A stretch of 64,000 bases of DNA, taken from positions 31,113,814 through 31,177,813 of the forward strand of contig JAKSZU010000012.1 of NCBI GenBank assembly GCA_026018925.1, written 5' to 3'. The position numbers and the translations under genes are program-made. Of this stretch, positions 32,269-44,129 are shown piece by piece. Under the pieces are notes generated by a model. It ran no database searches. It was not told the origin of the DNA and saw only the letters and a list, made by a program, of their open reading frames with translations. Source of the stretch: Tupaia tana (Eukaryota; Chordata; Mammalia; Scandentia; Tupaiidae). Position 1 is the first letter of the stretch; each line of letters begins with the position of its first letter.

Positions 32269-32610
32269 AAGGGGGCCCAGAGCTGGGCTGAAGATGTGTG
32301 GGAACAGTTAAGTGCATTTTGAAAACTTGTTTCATATCTATTTCATTGAACTGTGTGTGTGTGATTACAACGTGTTTATATACCCGTTTTATGTGCCAAT
32401 AATTACATTGACAATATTTCATACAATTTCTTGTATAATTTAAACATCATACCAGAAAACAATTTGTTGTGCTTACAATTTTGGAAATTTAAAATCTTTC
32501 AATACAAGTTATGTTTGAAACACTAAAAATGAAACCCAGAAATAAGAAAAACATAGAAAGTTGAAAACATCCGCATAATAAAAACCAAAATAAAAAAGTT
32601 CAACATTTCA
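32269..32610. other. AT-rich spacer
   Basis: No feature recognised; possibly an old LINE. Confidence 0.4.
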
Positions 32611-32786
32611 CGGGGCTAGCAGGTGGTGTGGTGGTTAAAGTGCTGGAATTCCCACGTGGCTCATCACAGCTTGAGTCCTGGACCTGGTGGCTTGCTTTCT
32701 CGCTCTCTCTCTCTCTCTCTGTCTTCCTCTGGGAAAACCCATGTGGAAAAAAATTTTCTAAATAAATAAATAAAATAGTTCTTTAA
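32611..32786 (+). mobile_element. SINE-S, sense
   Basis: GTTCAACATTTC before, GTTGAACATTTC after. Confidence 0.88.
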
Positions 32787-33082
32787 ACAAAAAATGTTGA
32801 ACATTTCTAATGTCTCTGGTCATTTCTGCTAAAAACTTTGAGTGGCTTGTAATTCTCCTCTCCCAACCTAATAAACATGTAATTGTCTGTACTAAAAAAT
32901 AAAAATAAAATTTGAAAATGACATAAAGCTGAATTTTATTTACACTGCTTGAGAGAGAAAATGGAATCATACTTTTTAAATTTTTATGCCTTTTTAATGT
33001 TTCTTATTTCTCTTGGTTTCTAGAAAAAAAAGATGAGGAAATGTGACACAAGCTAGATGGAATAACTTAACTATTTGCAACA

Positions 33083-33448
33083 GAAATCTTTTTTTTAAAG
33101 AATTATTTTACTGGGACCAGCAGGTGGCATGGTGGTTAAGGTGCTGGGCACTCCCATATGGCCGACCACAGTTCGAGTCCTGGACCTGGTGGCTTGCTTT
33201 CTCACTTTTCCTCTCTCTCTCTGTTTCTCTCTGGCCAAAATGAAATAAATAAATGTTAAAATAAATGAATGATTAAATAAAATTTAAAAAAAAAGAATTA
33301 TTTTACTTAACTGTATTTATTTATTTTTAATTTGACCAGACAGGAAGAGAGAGATAGAAAGGAAGCAAGCCACCAGGTCTGAGACTTGAACCACTGTCGG
33401 CCATGTGGGAGTACTGTGCCCTTAACCACCATGCCACCTACCGGCCCC
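33083..33448 (-). mobile_element. SINE-S, antisense, tail split by an insertion
   Basis: Poly(T) tail start at 33083-33112 is cut off from the body at 33292-33448 by a sense copy. Confidence 0.8.
33113..33291 (+). mobile_element. SINE-S, sense, nested
   Basis: Perfect 16-bp duplication AAAGAATTATTTTACT at 33097-33112 and 33292-33307. Confidence 0.93.
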
Positions 33449-33697
33449 TACAACTGAAATCGGTTTTAAAAATTGTAAATGAATCTTCATTGGCAAGTAA
33501 CAAGCCCTACATTTTAAATGTTGCACTGGAAAAACACTAAATGATGCATTTGTACATGAATTAATGTTTGAAGGAGGTAAAGCTAAATTCATAAAGCCAC
33601 GCATGAATGTAGCTGTAGTTCACGTTTTGCTCTTAGCTCTGAAAATATATATTCTAACTTCTAGAGCATAATAGGTCTTCAGCCGGAAATCAGTATC

Positions 33698-33895
33698 TTT
33701 CTTTTTTTCTTTTTTTTTTTTTTTGAGAGGTTTTTGCTATAGGGTCCATGCACTCGCCATTCGTTCTCTTCTTGGGATCTTGGGCACACATGCACACACG
33801 TCTGGTGTGAGTTTAAGCCACTGGGTCTGGGGCTCGAACTGTGGTCAACTACATGGGAGTCCAGTGACATAGCCATTACACCATCTGCTAACCCC
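33698..33895 (-). mobile_element. SINE-L, antisense, internal deletion
   Basis: The GA tract and the following block are missing between CACTCGCC and ATTCGTTCTC. Confidence 0.82.
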
Positions 33896-33896
33896 T

Positions 33897-34137
33897 CTTT
33901 TTTTAAGAGAGATTTTTGCTATAAGGCACATGTACTCACCAGAGAGAGAGAAAGCAAGAAATCACCTCCCATGGGGGATGACCACACCGCAATCCCTTCT
34001 CTACTTTCCTCTCTGAAATTTGGGAACTCACACACACATGCCCAGCATGAGTTTTAAGCCACCGGGTCTGGGACTTGAATCTTGGTGGACCATGTGGGAG
34101 TCCTGGGACGTAACCATTATGCTATCTGCTGGTCCTT
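33897..34137 (-). mobile_element. SINE-L, antisense
   Basis: Second of two adjacent antisense copies. Confidence 0.85.
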
Positions 34138-34163
34138 CTTTTATTTTTTTAAAAGAATTATTT

Positions 34164-34400
34164 GAGACCAGCAGATAGCATAATGGTTACATTGCCAGAC
34201 ACCCACGTAGTTGACTGCAGTTTGAGTCCCAGACCCAGGGACTTAAAACTCACACCTGGCATGTGTGTGTATGTGCTTAAAATCCCGAGAGGAAAACGCA
34301 GAGGAGATTGCAGCATGGCCATCCTCTCTGGGGGGTGATTCCTCACTTTCTGTCTCTCTGGCGAGCTCATGAGCCCTATAGCAAAATCTCTCTCTAAAAA
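34164..34400 (+). mobile_element. SINE-L, sense
   Basis: Inverted relative to its left neighbour; CAGATAGCATAATGG head. Confidence 0.85.
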
Positions 34401-34561
34401 ATTTTAAAAATTTTGTTTATTTAATTTTATTATTCTTTTTCAATTTGACCAGTGAGAGAGAGAGAGAGAGAGAGTGGGAAAGCAAGCTGCTACCTCCAGG
34501 ACTCAAACTGTGGCCAACCATGTGGGAGTCCAGTGCCTTAACCACCATGCCATCTGCCAGT
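34401..34561 (-). mobile_element. SINE-S, antisense
   Basis: TTTGACCAGTGAG followed by a pure GA run; head ends CATCTGCCAGTATC. CAGTATCTTTCT recurs at 33689 and 34557. Confidence 0.82.
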
Positions 34562-34822
34562 ATCTTTCTATTTTTACATGAGAAACTAGAGTTGTTCACA
34601 TGGCTTTTCAGTGTTTTCCCTAAAATCCACAATTATTATTAATTTTTTTCCTCCATTATCTCTCAAAGAAAATATAACTGCAAATTACTCCCATATTTTA
34701 AGCTCTAAATGCAAGAACAACCAGGTTAACTGTCAACTATTACAAATATTCAGGCATGTGTTAAGGTTCACATCATTATAGTGGCCTAAGAGTGTTAATA
34801 CATGGATAATAAAACAACTATA

Positions 34823-35019
34823 GGGAACGGCAGGTGGTGTGGTGGTTAAGGGAGCTGGACTTCCACATGGGCAACCGCGATTCTAGTCCCAGAACTGGTG
34901 GCTTGCTTTCTCACTTTTCATTTCTCTCCTTCTCTCTCTGTCTCGCTCTCTCACTCTGTCACTCTCTGGTCAAATTAAAATAAATAAGTAAATAAAAGTT
35001 AAATAAAAAATTTTAAAAT
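34823..35019 (+). mobile_element. SINE-S, sense (left arm of an inverted pair)
   Basis: Full length; its tail meets the tail of the following antisense copy. Confidence 0.85.
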
Positions 35020-35188
35020 TTTTAAAGAATTATTTAGCTTTATTTATTTATTTTAATTTGACCAGAGAGGGACAGAGAGAGAGAGAGAGAGAGAAAGTGA
35101 GAAAGCAAGCTGCCAGGTCCAGGACTTGAACCACAGTTGGCCATGTGGGAGTCCAGCGTCCTTAGCCACCATGCCACCTACCAACTCC
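35020..35188 (-). mobile_element. SINE-S, antisense (right arm of an inverted pair)
   Basis: Full length, head ends CCACCTACCAACTCC. Confidence 0.85.
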
Positions 35189-35411
35189 TAAATATAAAAG
35201 TATTAAAAAAATAACTATAACTAGTAAAACAAAACAAAAGAAAATGAAATTAGTCATGATTAAAGGAAGTACATATAACCTTTAGTTGAAAAGCTCTAGG
35301 AGTTATACACGGAAATGCAGTAGTAACCAACAGTTCAGTGACAGTTACTGGAGAAATAATGAGTGCATCAGTCATTAGAAATGATTTTAATATTAGTATA
35401 TATTAGTTATT

Positions 35412-35651
35412 TTCTTAATTTGCCAGAAAGTCTGTGTAGTCACCAAGAGAGAGAGAGACGATGAGAATGCACCTACTGTAAGGAATGATCACATGCAATC
35501 CTTTCTCCATTTCTTCCTTCTTTATGGGATTTTGGGCACACAGGCACATGTGCCTGGCATATGTTTCAAGCTTCTCAGTCCTGGACTTGAACCATGTTTG
35601 GCCATTGGGAAAACGTATCTGCCTAAAATACCACACCAATGACTGGCCTAG
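35412..35651 (-). mobile_element. Old SINE-L relative, antisense
   Basis: GA run, GATCACATGCAATCC, CCATTTCTTC, and CCTGGACTTGAACCATG. Confidence 0.65.
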
Positions 35652-35653
35652 TT

Positions 35654-35686
<33 letters not shown>

Positions 35687-35720
35687 ATACACATATATAC
35701 ACATAAATACACACACACAC
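35654..35720 (+). repeat. Compound (TA)(TG)(CA) microsatellite
   Basis: TATATA, about 12 TG units, then TACACA and CACACA runs. Confidence 0.9.
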
Positions 35721-35769
35721 AAACAATGTACATTTAGTTTCAGGTTCATGTAGGACAAAGTAAAATGAC

Positions 35770-35916
35770 TGGGGCTGGTATGGTATTTAAGGTACTGGAC
35801 TCCCACATGACTGACTGCAGTTCAAGTCCCGGATCTGGTGGCTTGCTTTTTCACTCTCCCTCTCTCTCATTCTCATCAAATTGAAGAATAATAATGAAAA
35901 TAAAATAATTTTCTTT
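35770..35916 (+). mobile_element. SINE-S, sense
   Basis: Diverged head GGTATGGTATTTAAGG. Confidence 0.75.
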
Positions 35917-35919
35917 TGC

Positions 35920-36168
35920 CTAGAGAGAGATTTTTGCTATAAGGCACAATATAGCAAATTGTGCACTCGCCAGAGAGACAGAGAGAAACAGAGAGACAGA
36001 AAGCAAGAAATCACCCCCCTGCAATCCCTTCTCCTCCATTCTCCTCTCGGGATCTTGGGCACACGTGCACACGCACCCCGGTGTGAGTTTAAGCTGGGCC
36101 TGGCACTCGAACCATGGTTGACTATATAGGAGTCCAGCAACATAGCCATTACACCAACTGCTGGTCCC
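35920..36168 (-). mobile_element. SINE-L, antisense
   Basis: Has a short internal duplication AGCAAATTGTGCACTCG after TATAAGGCAC. Confidence 0.85.
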
Positions 36169-36384
36169 CTAAATAAATTCTTAATTAAAAAAAAAAAAAA
36201 AGTAAAATGACTATATTTACCTTGATTGCATCACAGAGAACCTGGTACAAAATATTCAATCCTTTAAATAGGCCATATTGTCAAACTAACAGTCTTTAAA
36301 AATACATATATTTATAGAAGCAAGTTACACACATAGTTTTACGAAGAACAAAAAGTCAGAAAAAATATAATATTCTCAAATTCT

Positions 36385-36880
36385 TTGCCACATGGTGGAC
36401 TGCAGTTAGAGTCCCAGACCTGGTGGATTGGAACTCATGCCGGGCACACATGGGTGCATGCCCAAGGTCCCAGGAAGAAAATGGAGAAGGGACTGTGGGG
36501 TGGCCATCCCCCTACGGGGGTGATTTCTTTCTTTATTTTTTTTTGAGAGATTTTCGCCATAGGGTGCGTGCGCTCGCCAGACAGAGAGAGACATAGAGAC
36601 AGAAAGCGAGAAATCACCCCCCCAGGGGGGATGGTCACACCGCAATCCCTTCTCCTCCATTCTCCTCTCGGGATCTTGGGCACGCACGCACACGTGCCCG
36701 GCGTGAGTTTTAAGCCACCGGGTCCGGTACGCGAACCGCAGTCGACTACGTGGGAGTCCAGCGACATAGCCATTATGCTAACTGCTGGTTCTCCGGGGGT
36801 GATTTCTCACTTTCCTTCTGTCTCACTGTCTCTGTCTCTCTCTGGCAAGCCCTAAGGCAAAAAAATCTCTTAAAAAACAA
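36385..36880 (+). mobile_element. SINE-L, sense, 5' truncated and split
   Basis: Parts 36385-36528 and 36793-36880; host of a nested antisense copy. Confidence 0.8.
36529..36793 (-). mobile_element. SINE-L, antisense, nested, young
   Basis: CGGGGGTGATTTCT at 36515-36528 and 36794-36807 is the duplicated target inside the host SINE. Confidence 0.93.
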
Positions 36881-37036
36881 AATTACAATCCTTAGTTTGT
36901 AAACATCAAATTCAACTTCAAATAGCAATTAAATTCAAACATCTCATATCAATTGGGACAGTAATAAAACAAAAATTCTCAAATTGGTGTGAAAGTATGC
37001 AGCCATCACTGCTCCCAAAATGGGAAAGAAAAGTTC

Positions 37037-37312
37037 TTTTTTTTTTTTTTTCTTTCTTTTTTTGGAGAGGTTTTTCCTATAGGGTGCATGCACTCACCAG
37101 AAAGACAGAAACAGAAAGCGAGAAATCACCCCCCCACCAGGGGAAATTCCCACACCACAATCCCTTCTCCTCCATTCTCATCTCCGGATCTTGGGCATGC
37201 ACACACACGCACATGCGCCTGGCTTGAGTTTAAGCCACCGGGTCCAGGACTCAAACCACGGTTGACTACATGGGAGTCTAGTGACAGAACCATTACGCCA
37301 ACTGCTGGTCCC
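37037..37312 (-). mobile_element. SINE-L, antisense
   Basis: GAAAGAAAAGTTCT before and AGAAAAGAAAAATTCT after. Confidence 0.9.
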
Positions 37313-37354
37313 AGAAAAGAAAAATTCTATTTTTCTCTAAAGTTTCAATGAAAA

Positions 37355-37494
37355 GAGGGGCCAGCAAGTGTCACGGTGGTTAGCACACACAACTGACCAA
37401 GGTTTGAGTCCTGGATCTGGTGGCTTGCTTTCTCACTTTCTCTCTCTGGTCAGATTAAATAATAATAAATAAATGAATAAATAAATGAATATCA
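37355..37494 (+). mobile_element. SINE-S, sense, internal deletion in head
   Basis: Lacks GCGCTGGACTCCC between GGTTAGCACAC and ACAACTGACC. Confidence 0.78.
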
Positions 37495-37501
37495 TTCTTT
37501 T

Positions 37502-37752
37502 TGGGACCAGCAGTTGGCATAGTGGCTATGTCGCTAAACTGGAACCGCGGTTCCAGTCTTGGACCTGGTGGCTTAAACTCACACTGGGCACGTGTGCATA
37601 TGTGCCTAAGATCCCAAGAAGAGAATGGAGGAGAAGGGGTTGCGGCGTGGCCATCCCCCCTGGGGGATGATTTCTTGCTTTCTGTCTCTCTGTCTCTCTC
37701 TTTCTTTCTGGCGAGTGTATGCACCCTATAGCAAAAACCTCTAAAAAAAATG
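37502..37752 (+). mobile_element. SINE-L, sense
   Basis: Short deletion in the head; AATTCTTTTT-type flanks suggest insertion in a SINE-S tail. Confidence 0.87.
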
Positions 37753-37784
37753 TAAATAATTCTTTTTAAAAAAGGTTCTATAAA

Positions 37785-38262
37785 AAAGAAAAACCCAAAG
37801 TAAGTGACAAAGTCTACATATTAGCATAGTTACAAAGTAGAATATTTGCCAAAACTAAATGGAAATATTTCAAATGTCCCCCAAATGTTGAATGGATAGA
37901 TAAAAAATGTGTTATACCCAAATACGGGGATCATGAGGAAAGATGGAGCCCTGATAAATGGAAGAGAAAGAAGCCAGCCACAAAGGGCCACACATTGCTT
38001 CCGCTTATGTGAAATGTCTAGAATAGGCAAATCTATGACAGAAAGTAGGGCTGGGGGGAAGGGGGAAGTTGGGGCGTGACAGCTAAAGGGAGCAGAGTTT
38101 GTTTTTGGGGTGAAGAAAATGTTCTAAAGTTGGTTGTGGTGACGGTTACACGATTCTATGAATTCTATGAAAACCATTGAACTGTCCACTATAAATAGAT
38201 GAGTTGTATGGTGTGTGAATTACACTTCAATAAAGCTGGTACCAAAAACATGCAGATTGGAC
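37785..38262 (+). mobile_element. L1 3' end, sense
   Basis: TGTTGAATGGATAGATAAA, CTTATGTGAAATGTCTAGAATAG, ACAGAAAGTAGGGCTGGGGG, CATTGAACTGTCCACT and TTACACTTCAATAAAG (each a separate block) follow the 3' UTR of old mammalian L1 (L1M). Confidence 0.75.
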
Positions 38263-38317
38263 CATGTTAGGGTTCTTTTAAGGACGACTTGTTGCACTTT
38301 GAATAAATGCTAAATCA

Positions 38318-38576
38318 GGAACCAGCAGTTAGCGTAATGGCTATGTTGCTGGACTCCCACGTAATCGATCGCGGTTCAACTCGGACCCGGTGGCTTACAC
38401 TCACGCCAGGCGCGTGTGCGTGCATGCCCAAGATCCCGAGAGGAGAATGGAGGAGAAGGGATTGTGGCGTGGCCATCCCCCCTGGGGGTAATTTCTCGCT
38501 TTCTGTTTCTCTGTCTCTCTCTGTCTTTCTGGCGAGCACACGCACCCTATAGCAAAAACCGCTCCAAAAAAAGAAA
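38318..38576 (+). mobile_element. SINE-L, sense, young
   Basis: AATAAATGCTAAATCA (38302-38317) and AATAAAAGCTAAATCA (38577-38592). Confidence 0.94.
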
Positions 38577-38754
38577 AATAAAAGCTAAATCAGTTAAAAA
38601 GTTTTCCAAGGCTTCTCATGAGATGTCAGTGAATCTTTACGTGGGTTAAGACCTTTTAACATAATTTTATATTATGCATAATAATTATGTTGAGTTGCAT
38701 ATCGTTAACAAGGTTCAACTGATAGACCTAGTTTATACATGTCCACAGGAAGCC

Positions 38755-38938
38755 TTTTTTTTAAAAAAAAGATTTATTTTATTTTGTTTATTCATTCATT
38801 TACTTTAATTTAACCAGAGAAAGATAGACACACAGAGAGAAGGAAAGTGAGAAAGCAAGCCACCAGGTCCGGGACTCAAACTGTGGTTGGCCACGTGGGA
38901 GTGTCCAGCACCTTAACCACCACGCCACTTGCTGATCC
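38755..38938 (-). mobile_element. SINE-S, antisense
   Basis: CACAGGAAGCCTT before and CACTGGAAGCCTT after: target duplication. Confidence 0.88.
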
Positions 38939-39152
38939 CTTCACTGGAAGCCTTAATGCCATTAAATTACATCTCAATACTGGATGTTTATATTTATTGT
39001 TTCACTACTTAAAATACCAAGAAACCTTTTCACAGGAATAATTATATCTCGTTCTTTTAACCTCTCAAAGAGTAGATAACTGAATATTAAACTAACAAGG
39101 TAAATATTTAACATGTAGAATCACTATTATAATATTTATAATGACTACTAAT

Positions 39153-39297
39153 TTAAAAATTATTATTTTATTTGTTATTATTAACTTGATATAATCATCA
39201 GAGAGAGAGAGAAAAGAAGTTGCCAGGTCTGGGACTCAAACCTCAGTCAGCATGTGGGAGTCCAGTGTCCCAACCACCATGCCACCTGCTGGCCCCA
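39153..39297 (-). mobile_element. SINE-S, antisense, diverged
   Basis: Shortened GA tract; ends CACCTGCTGGCCCC. Confidence 0.78.
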
Positions 39298-39354
39298 AGA
39301 TGACTGTTTATAAACATTAACAGTTATCATAAAGCCTATGACGTTTTGTTTGTT

Positions 39355-39813
39355 TTTGCAGGTTTTTGCCATAGGGCCTGTTTGCTTGCCAGAGTGAGAC
39401 AGAGTGGGAAAGTGAAAAATCAACCCCTGGGGGGAGGGCCAGCTCACAACCCTTTTTCCTCCATTCTCCTCCTAGGATTTTGGGCATGCTCGCACATGTG
39501 CCTGGTGTGATTTCTTTTTCTTTTTCTTTTTAAAAAATTATTTCAATTTTATTTTATTTATTTATTCTTTTATTTTAATTTGACCAGAGAGAGACACAGA
39601 GAAAGAGAGGGAGAGAAAGAAAGGGAAAGTGAGAACGTAAGCCAGATCCAGGACTTGAACTGTGGTTGGCCATGTGGGAGTGTCCAACGCTTTAACCATC
39701 ACACCACCTGCTGGTCCCCTCCTGTGTAATTTTCAAGCTGCCAGGTCCAGGATTCAAACCACAGTCGTCTATGTGGGAATCCAACACCTTCACCACCACA
39801 CCACCTCTTGCTC
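39355..39813 (-). mobile_element. Old SINE-L, antisense, split
   Basis: Parts 39355-39512 and 39719-39813 around a nested SINE-S. Confidence 0.78.
39513..39718 (-). mobile_element. SINE-S, antisense, nested
   Basis: Flanks CCTGGTGTGATTT and TCCTGTGTAATTT are a decayed target duplication. Confidence 0.85.
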
Positions 39814-40152
39814 AAAACCTATGAAGTTTATCCTTGGATTTAAGACATGCAGATCATCTCAGAATAAAAGTACAGTGCTTGTTGCAGAACTGCTCACTGC
39901 TGTAGTGGGATGTGCTATAATGGCCCAAACTCCAGGTGGACTGTTTCCTAAACTGCACCACACAGCATGAACATCTGAATTACATTGCGCCAGCAGGATG
40001 CTTTTAGTGCCTGGTAGTAGGAAACAACTTTAAGAATGAAAAACAAAAAAACAAAAAAAACCCCACAAAATATGAATAATGAATTACATAACAAAATTAT
40101 AGTAAATGAAGATAAGCAATGAAAATGATTTTATTCTGATAAGCATCCATCT
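39814..40152. other. AT-rich spacer
   Basis: Nothing recognised. Confidence 0.4.
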
Positions 40153-40170
40153 CTAAATGTTACACTTTTT

Positions 40171-40361
40171 TAAAAAAAAATAATTATTTATTTTAGTTTT
40201 GATTTATTCATTCATTTATTTTTTAATTTGATCAGAGAGAGACAGAGGGTGAGAGTGAGAGAGAGGAAGTGAGAAAGCAAGCCACCAGATTCAGGACTTG
40301 AACCCCGGTCAGCCATGTGGGAGTGTCCAGCACCTTAACCACCATGCCACCTGCTGGTCCC
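40171..40361 (-). mobile_element. SINE-S, antisense
   Basis: Perfect 18-bp target duplication CTAAATGTTACACTTTTT at 40153-40170 and 40362-40379. Confidence 0.95.
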
Positions 40362-40401
40362 CTAAATGTTACACTTTTTCAGGGAAGTAGAATTTAAAGA
40401 A

Positions 40402-40646
40402 GAGACCAGCAGATGATGTCATGGTTACATTGCTGTACCTCTACGTAGTCAACTGTGGTTCGAGTCCCCGACCTGGCGGCTTAAAAAACTCACGCCAGGC
40501 ACGTGTGCTTGCGTGCTCAAGATCCCAAGAGGAGAATGGAGGAGAAGGGATTGTGGTGTGGCCATCCCCCTGGGGGTGATTTCTCACTTTCTGTCTCTCT
40601 GGCAAGCACACACACCCTTTAACAAAAATCTCTTAAAAAAAAAAAA
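40402..40646 (+). mobile_element. SINE-L, sense
   Basis: Clear head-to-tail copy, CAGATGATGTCATGG head. Confidence 0.87.
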
Positions 40647-41005
40647 AGTGGTCAAGAAAATTTGAAAGGCTTGGCCATGTGGGGTGTCGTTTTACAGTGC
40701 TGGAACCACATGAAGACTGTGGTTTAAATCCTGGCTGGCAGGTTGGGGGATTGTGGCATGATGATCCCTCTTTCAATAAATGAAACAAGAAACTCAAAAC
40801 GCTGGTCTCAACTGAACATCCGTGTAGAGACATATTCCTAGAATAAGTGAACCAAGCTAAAAACCTGTAGAGAGAATTTTCTACTGGAATGTAAGTTTTT
40901 GCAAGCTTCCTTTTCTGCAAAGGTTGTATGCAGCAGTTTTCCTATAGACTTTTTCCTTTAATTCAGAACTAAACTGAAAGAGCACAGATCAAGAGAAAGC
41001 CCCGT

Positions 41006-41314
41006 CTATTTCTGTTGTGGCAACGTCGGGGTTCTGTTTGTTGTCGAATCTGCAGTTGCTTCCTTCAGGACCGGTTCGCATGACTCACTGATTTGGTGTA
41101 AGCAGGAAGTCAACAGCTTCTCCTTTCTCATAAACGTCTCTGAGCTTTCTGTCTGCAAGTCAGCTAGAAGCACACATGATGGCATAGCCACAGAAGCTCC
41201 TGCGAGCCCGCTTCGTTCCTTAATGTCTGCGGTGCTCCGAGAGCACACACGTGAACAGAGAAACTCCTTGTAGTCCTGTTTGCGCAAACAGAAACAGCTT
41301 CTCTCATCTGTCAT
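41006..41314 (-). other. Unassigned open frame, 102 codons, in single-copy DNA
   Basis: An ATG-started frame begins MTDERSCFCLRKQDYKEF and ends in TGA-free sequence up to its stop. Composition is protein-like and it does not overlap a recognised SINE. I do not recognise the protein. It lies alone in the UCP2-UCP3 spacer and could be chance, an exon or part of a retrocopy. Confidence 0.2.
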
Positions 41315-41357
41315 TCCTCACTATGATTAAGTCTGAAGCAGGAATTAATTATTTATT

Positions 41358-41620
41358 TTGTAAACAGCTTTGTTATAGGGTGTGTATGTTTGCTGGAGAG
41401 ACAGAGAGAAACAGAGACAGAAAGTGAGAAATCCCCCCTTAGGGAGGATGGCCATGCTGCAACCCTTTCTCCTCTATTCTCCTCTTGGGATTCTGGGCAT
41501 GCACACATGTGTACCCGTGAATTTTATGTGGGATGGGCTTCAAACCGCCAGGTTGGGGACTTGAGCTGCGGTCAGCCATGTGTGTGTCCAGTGTCTTAAC
41601 CACACCACCTGCTAGCCCCC
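41358..41620 (-). mobile_element. SINE-L, antisense, old
   Basis: TTATAGGGTGTGTATG, CACACCACCTGCTAGCCCC. Confidence 0.8.
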
Positions 41621-42055
41621 AGGAGTTATTTTTTTTTAAGACTGTGACCCCAAGACATCACCATTATCATCATAATAACTCTAAAATATGTCTGGTAAAT
41701 TTTAAAATTTTCTTTTCATTTTATAATTTCTTACTGACACTTACTTGTATTCCTTGGAGTATAATGTGGATTTTCAAAGCAAGCACACACAAGGTGATGA
41801 TTAAATCAAGGATATCACCATATTCATAATATTCAATAAAGAATATTACATTATGTTGTGTACCTCCGATTTCCATTGTCTTTAGGGTATAAGATTTGGT
41901 GTCTTCTACCTCAGGACAGTACAAGAAATGGGAGTCTGACTGGGCTGGATTCATTACTAAGAACCATGGAAACAAGCAACATGTAATTTTTTTTTTTTTT
42001 TTTTTTTAATGAGGGAGAGAGAGCAAGAGAGAGAAAGTGAGGGAGAAAAAGGGTT

Positions 42056-42273
42056 TTGTTTCTTAAAAATTTAGTGGAGGCCACATATGCTTGCTGGAGA
42101 GAGAGAGAGAGAGGGAGCTTCCTCCATGGGAGGTGGTCACACCACAATCCTTTCTTTTCCATTTTTCCATTTGGGATTTTGGGCATGCATGCACGTGTGC
42201 CTGAAATGTTTTACAAGCCATGTAGTTCACCATGTGGGATCCAGCTGCCTTAACCATCATTGATTGACTGGCC
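42056..42273 (-). mobile_element. Old SINE-L relative, antisense
   Basis: GA run, CACACCACAATCC, GCATGCACGTGTGCCTG. Confidence 0.68.
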
Positions 42274-42291
42274 TGTTTTTGTTTTGTTTTG

Positions 42292-42828
42292 TTTTTTAAT
42301 TTTCTAGATGGTGTTTGTGCTTACCGGGGACAAAGAGACAGACTGAGAGAGAAGGAGAATGAGAAAGAGAAAGCACTTCCCATGGGGATCGGTCATGCCA
42401 CAATCCCTTCTCTATTCTCCTCTTGGGATTTTGGGTATGTATGCAAGTATGCCCAGTAGATTTTTTTTTTTTTTTTTTTTGAGAGGTTTTCACTATAGGG
42501 CATGTGCGCTCGCCAGACAGACAGAGAGAGACATAGAGACAGAAAGTGAAAATCACCCCCCAGGGGGGATGGTCATGCCGCAATCCCTTCTCCTCCATTC
42601 TCCTCTCGGGATCATGGGCACGCACGCACACGCGCCCGGCGTGAGTTTTAAGCCACCCGGTCCAGGACGCGAACCGCGGTCGACTACGTGGGAGTCCAGC
42701 AACATAGCCATTACGCTAACTGCTGATTCCCCCCAGTATATTTTCAACTCACCGTGTCCAGAACTTGAACTGTGGTCAACCATGTGGGAATCCAGCTGCC
42801 TTAACCACCATGCCACCTGCTGGCCCCA
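42292..42828 (-). mobile_element. Old SINE-L, antisense, split
   Basis: Parts 42292-42460 and 42732-42828. Confidence 0.78.
42461..42731 (-). mobile_element. SINE-L, antisense, nested, young
   Basis: Near consensus; GCCCAGTAGATTTT before and CCCCAGTATATTTT after. Confidence 0.92.
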
Positions 42829-43101
42829 TAAATAATTCTTTTTGTTACATAAACTGTGTCCCACACTGTAATCCAGCGATCCAGAGCACTGAGTACCCGA
42901 AGCAATGATCTTACCGCTAGCATATTTTTCAGGCCAAGTGCATATCTTTATGTCATTGTGATCCACCCAGTCTACACCCCCACCATTCGGTGGCAATTTC
43001 CACTGGCCACGTTGGTATATGTGACCATTCTTCATATCTTAGAAAGAAAAACTTCTGATGATCTTCACCTGGTTCACAGTATCAAGGTACTAGTGTCTTT
43101 T
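42829..43101. other. Single-copy spacer
   Basis: Nothing recognised. Confidence 0.4.
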
Positions 43102-43117
43102 TATGCCAAGAAATTTA

Positions 43118-43375
43118 TTTTATTTTAGAGAGATTTTTGTTATAGGGTGTGTTTGCTTGCTGGAGAGACAGAGGCAAAGAGACAGAAAGAAATCACCCCC
43201 CCCGGGGGTGGGAGTGACCATACCAGAATCCCTTTTCCTACATTCTCCTCACAGGATTTTGGGCACACATGCACATGAATCTGGCATGAGTTTGAAGCCA
43301 CCAGGTCCGGGACTTGAACCATGGTCAACTATGTGGGAGTCCAGTGACGTCATCATTATGCCATTTGCTGGTCCC
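43118..43375 (-). mobile_element. SINE-L, antisense
   Basis: Perfect 16-bp duplication TATGCCAAGAAATTTA at 43102-43117 and 43376-43391. Confidence 0.94.
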
Positions 43376-43391
43376 TATGCCAAGAAATTTA

Positions 43392-43904
43392 ATTAGCCCA
43401 GTAAAGTTGGGCAATGAGTTTAACTTTTCTCATTGTTCAAAATGTTCTTCATAATCCCAGTATAATATGGAAATGGTGTTATGTTCAGGCCCTTTTCCAT
43501 AATATCTAATAAATGATAAAGATATAGGAGCCTACAGGGTGTCTACGCTGCCCCACGTCAGAGCTCCTGGAGTTCAGCATGACAGAGAACAGAAGACACA
43601 GCATCAGAGGTTCCAGATTTATTATATTTTGGGTCACAGAAAGTTTCCATCTTATAACTCTCCAGGCCCACATGTGACCTTTCTTACATGTGACCATTCC
43701 TTGAATGTCCCTGAAAAGATCATAGAATTAAAAGATCATAGAATTTCTTTATTTTGCTTCCCTCCATTTCAGTTTTTACTTTAATGACTCATTTCTAGGT
43801 TTCTCATATCCTTTCCAGAGTGATCTCTCCTCCCCATACCCCTTATTCGATCCCCTGCTGTTTCCTCTAGACATGTGCTTCAATCTTTCCTTACTTTTAT
43901 TGCT
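43392..43904. other. Single-copy spacer
   Basis: Nothing recognised. Confidence 0.4.
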
Positions 43905-43935
43905 TGAGTGTGTGTGTGAGTGTGTGTGAGTGTGT

Positions 43936-43966
<31 letters not shown>
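43905..43966 (+). repeat. (TG)n microsatellite with interruptions
   Basis: TG run broken by four GAG steps. Confidence 0.93.
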
Positions 43967-44129
43967 AACTGAAAGGAACCCTTGGGACCTTCCCGCCCCT
44001 TCTATGATAGCTATTTTTTCTCCTGCCTTGTTCTGCCAAATTTTTCAAACAATTGGCTGTCCTCTGACTTCTCAGCCTCTGGCACCACTCTTACATACCT
44101 GATGAATGAATAAATGAATGAATGTACAT

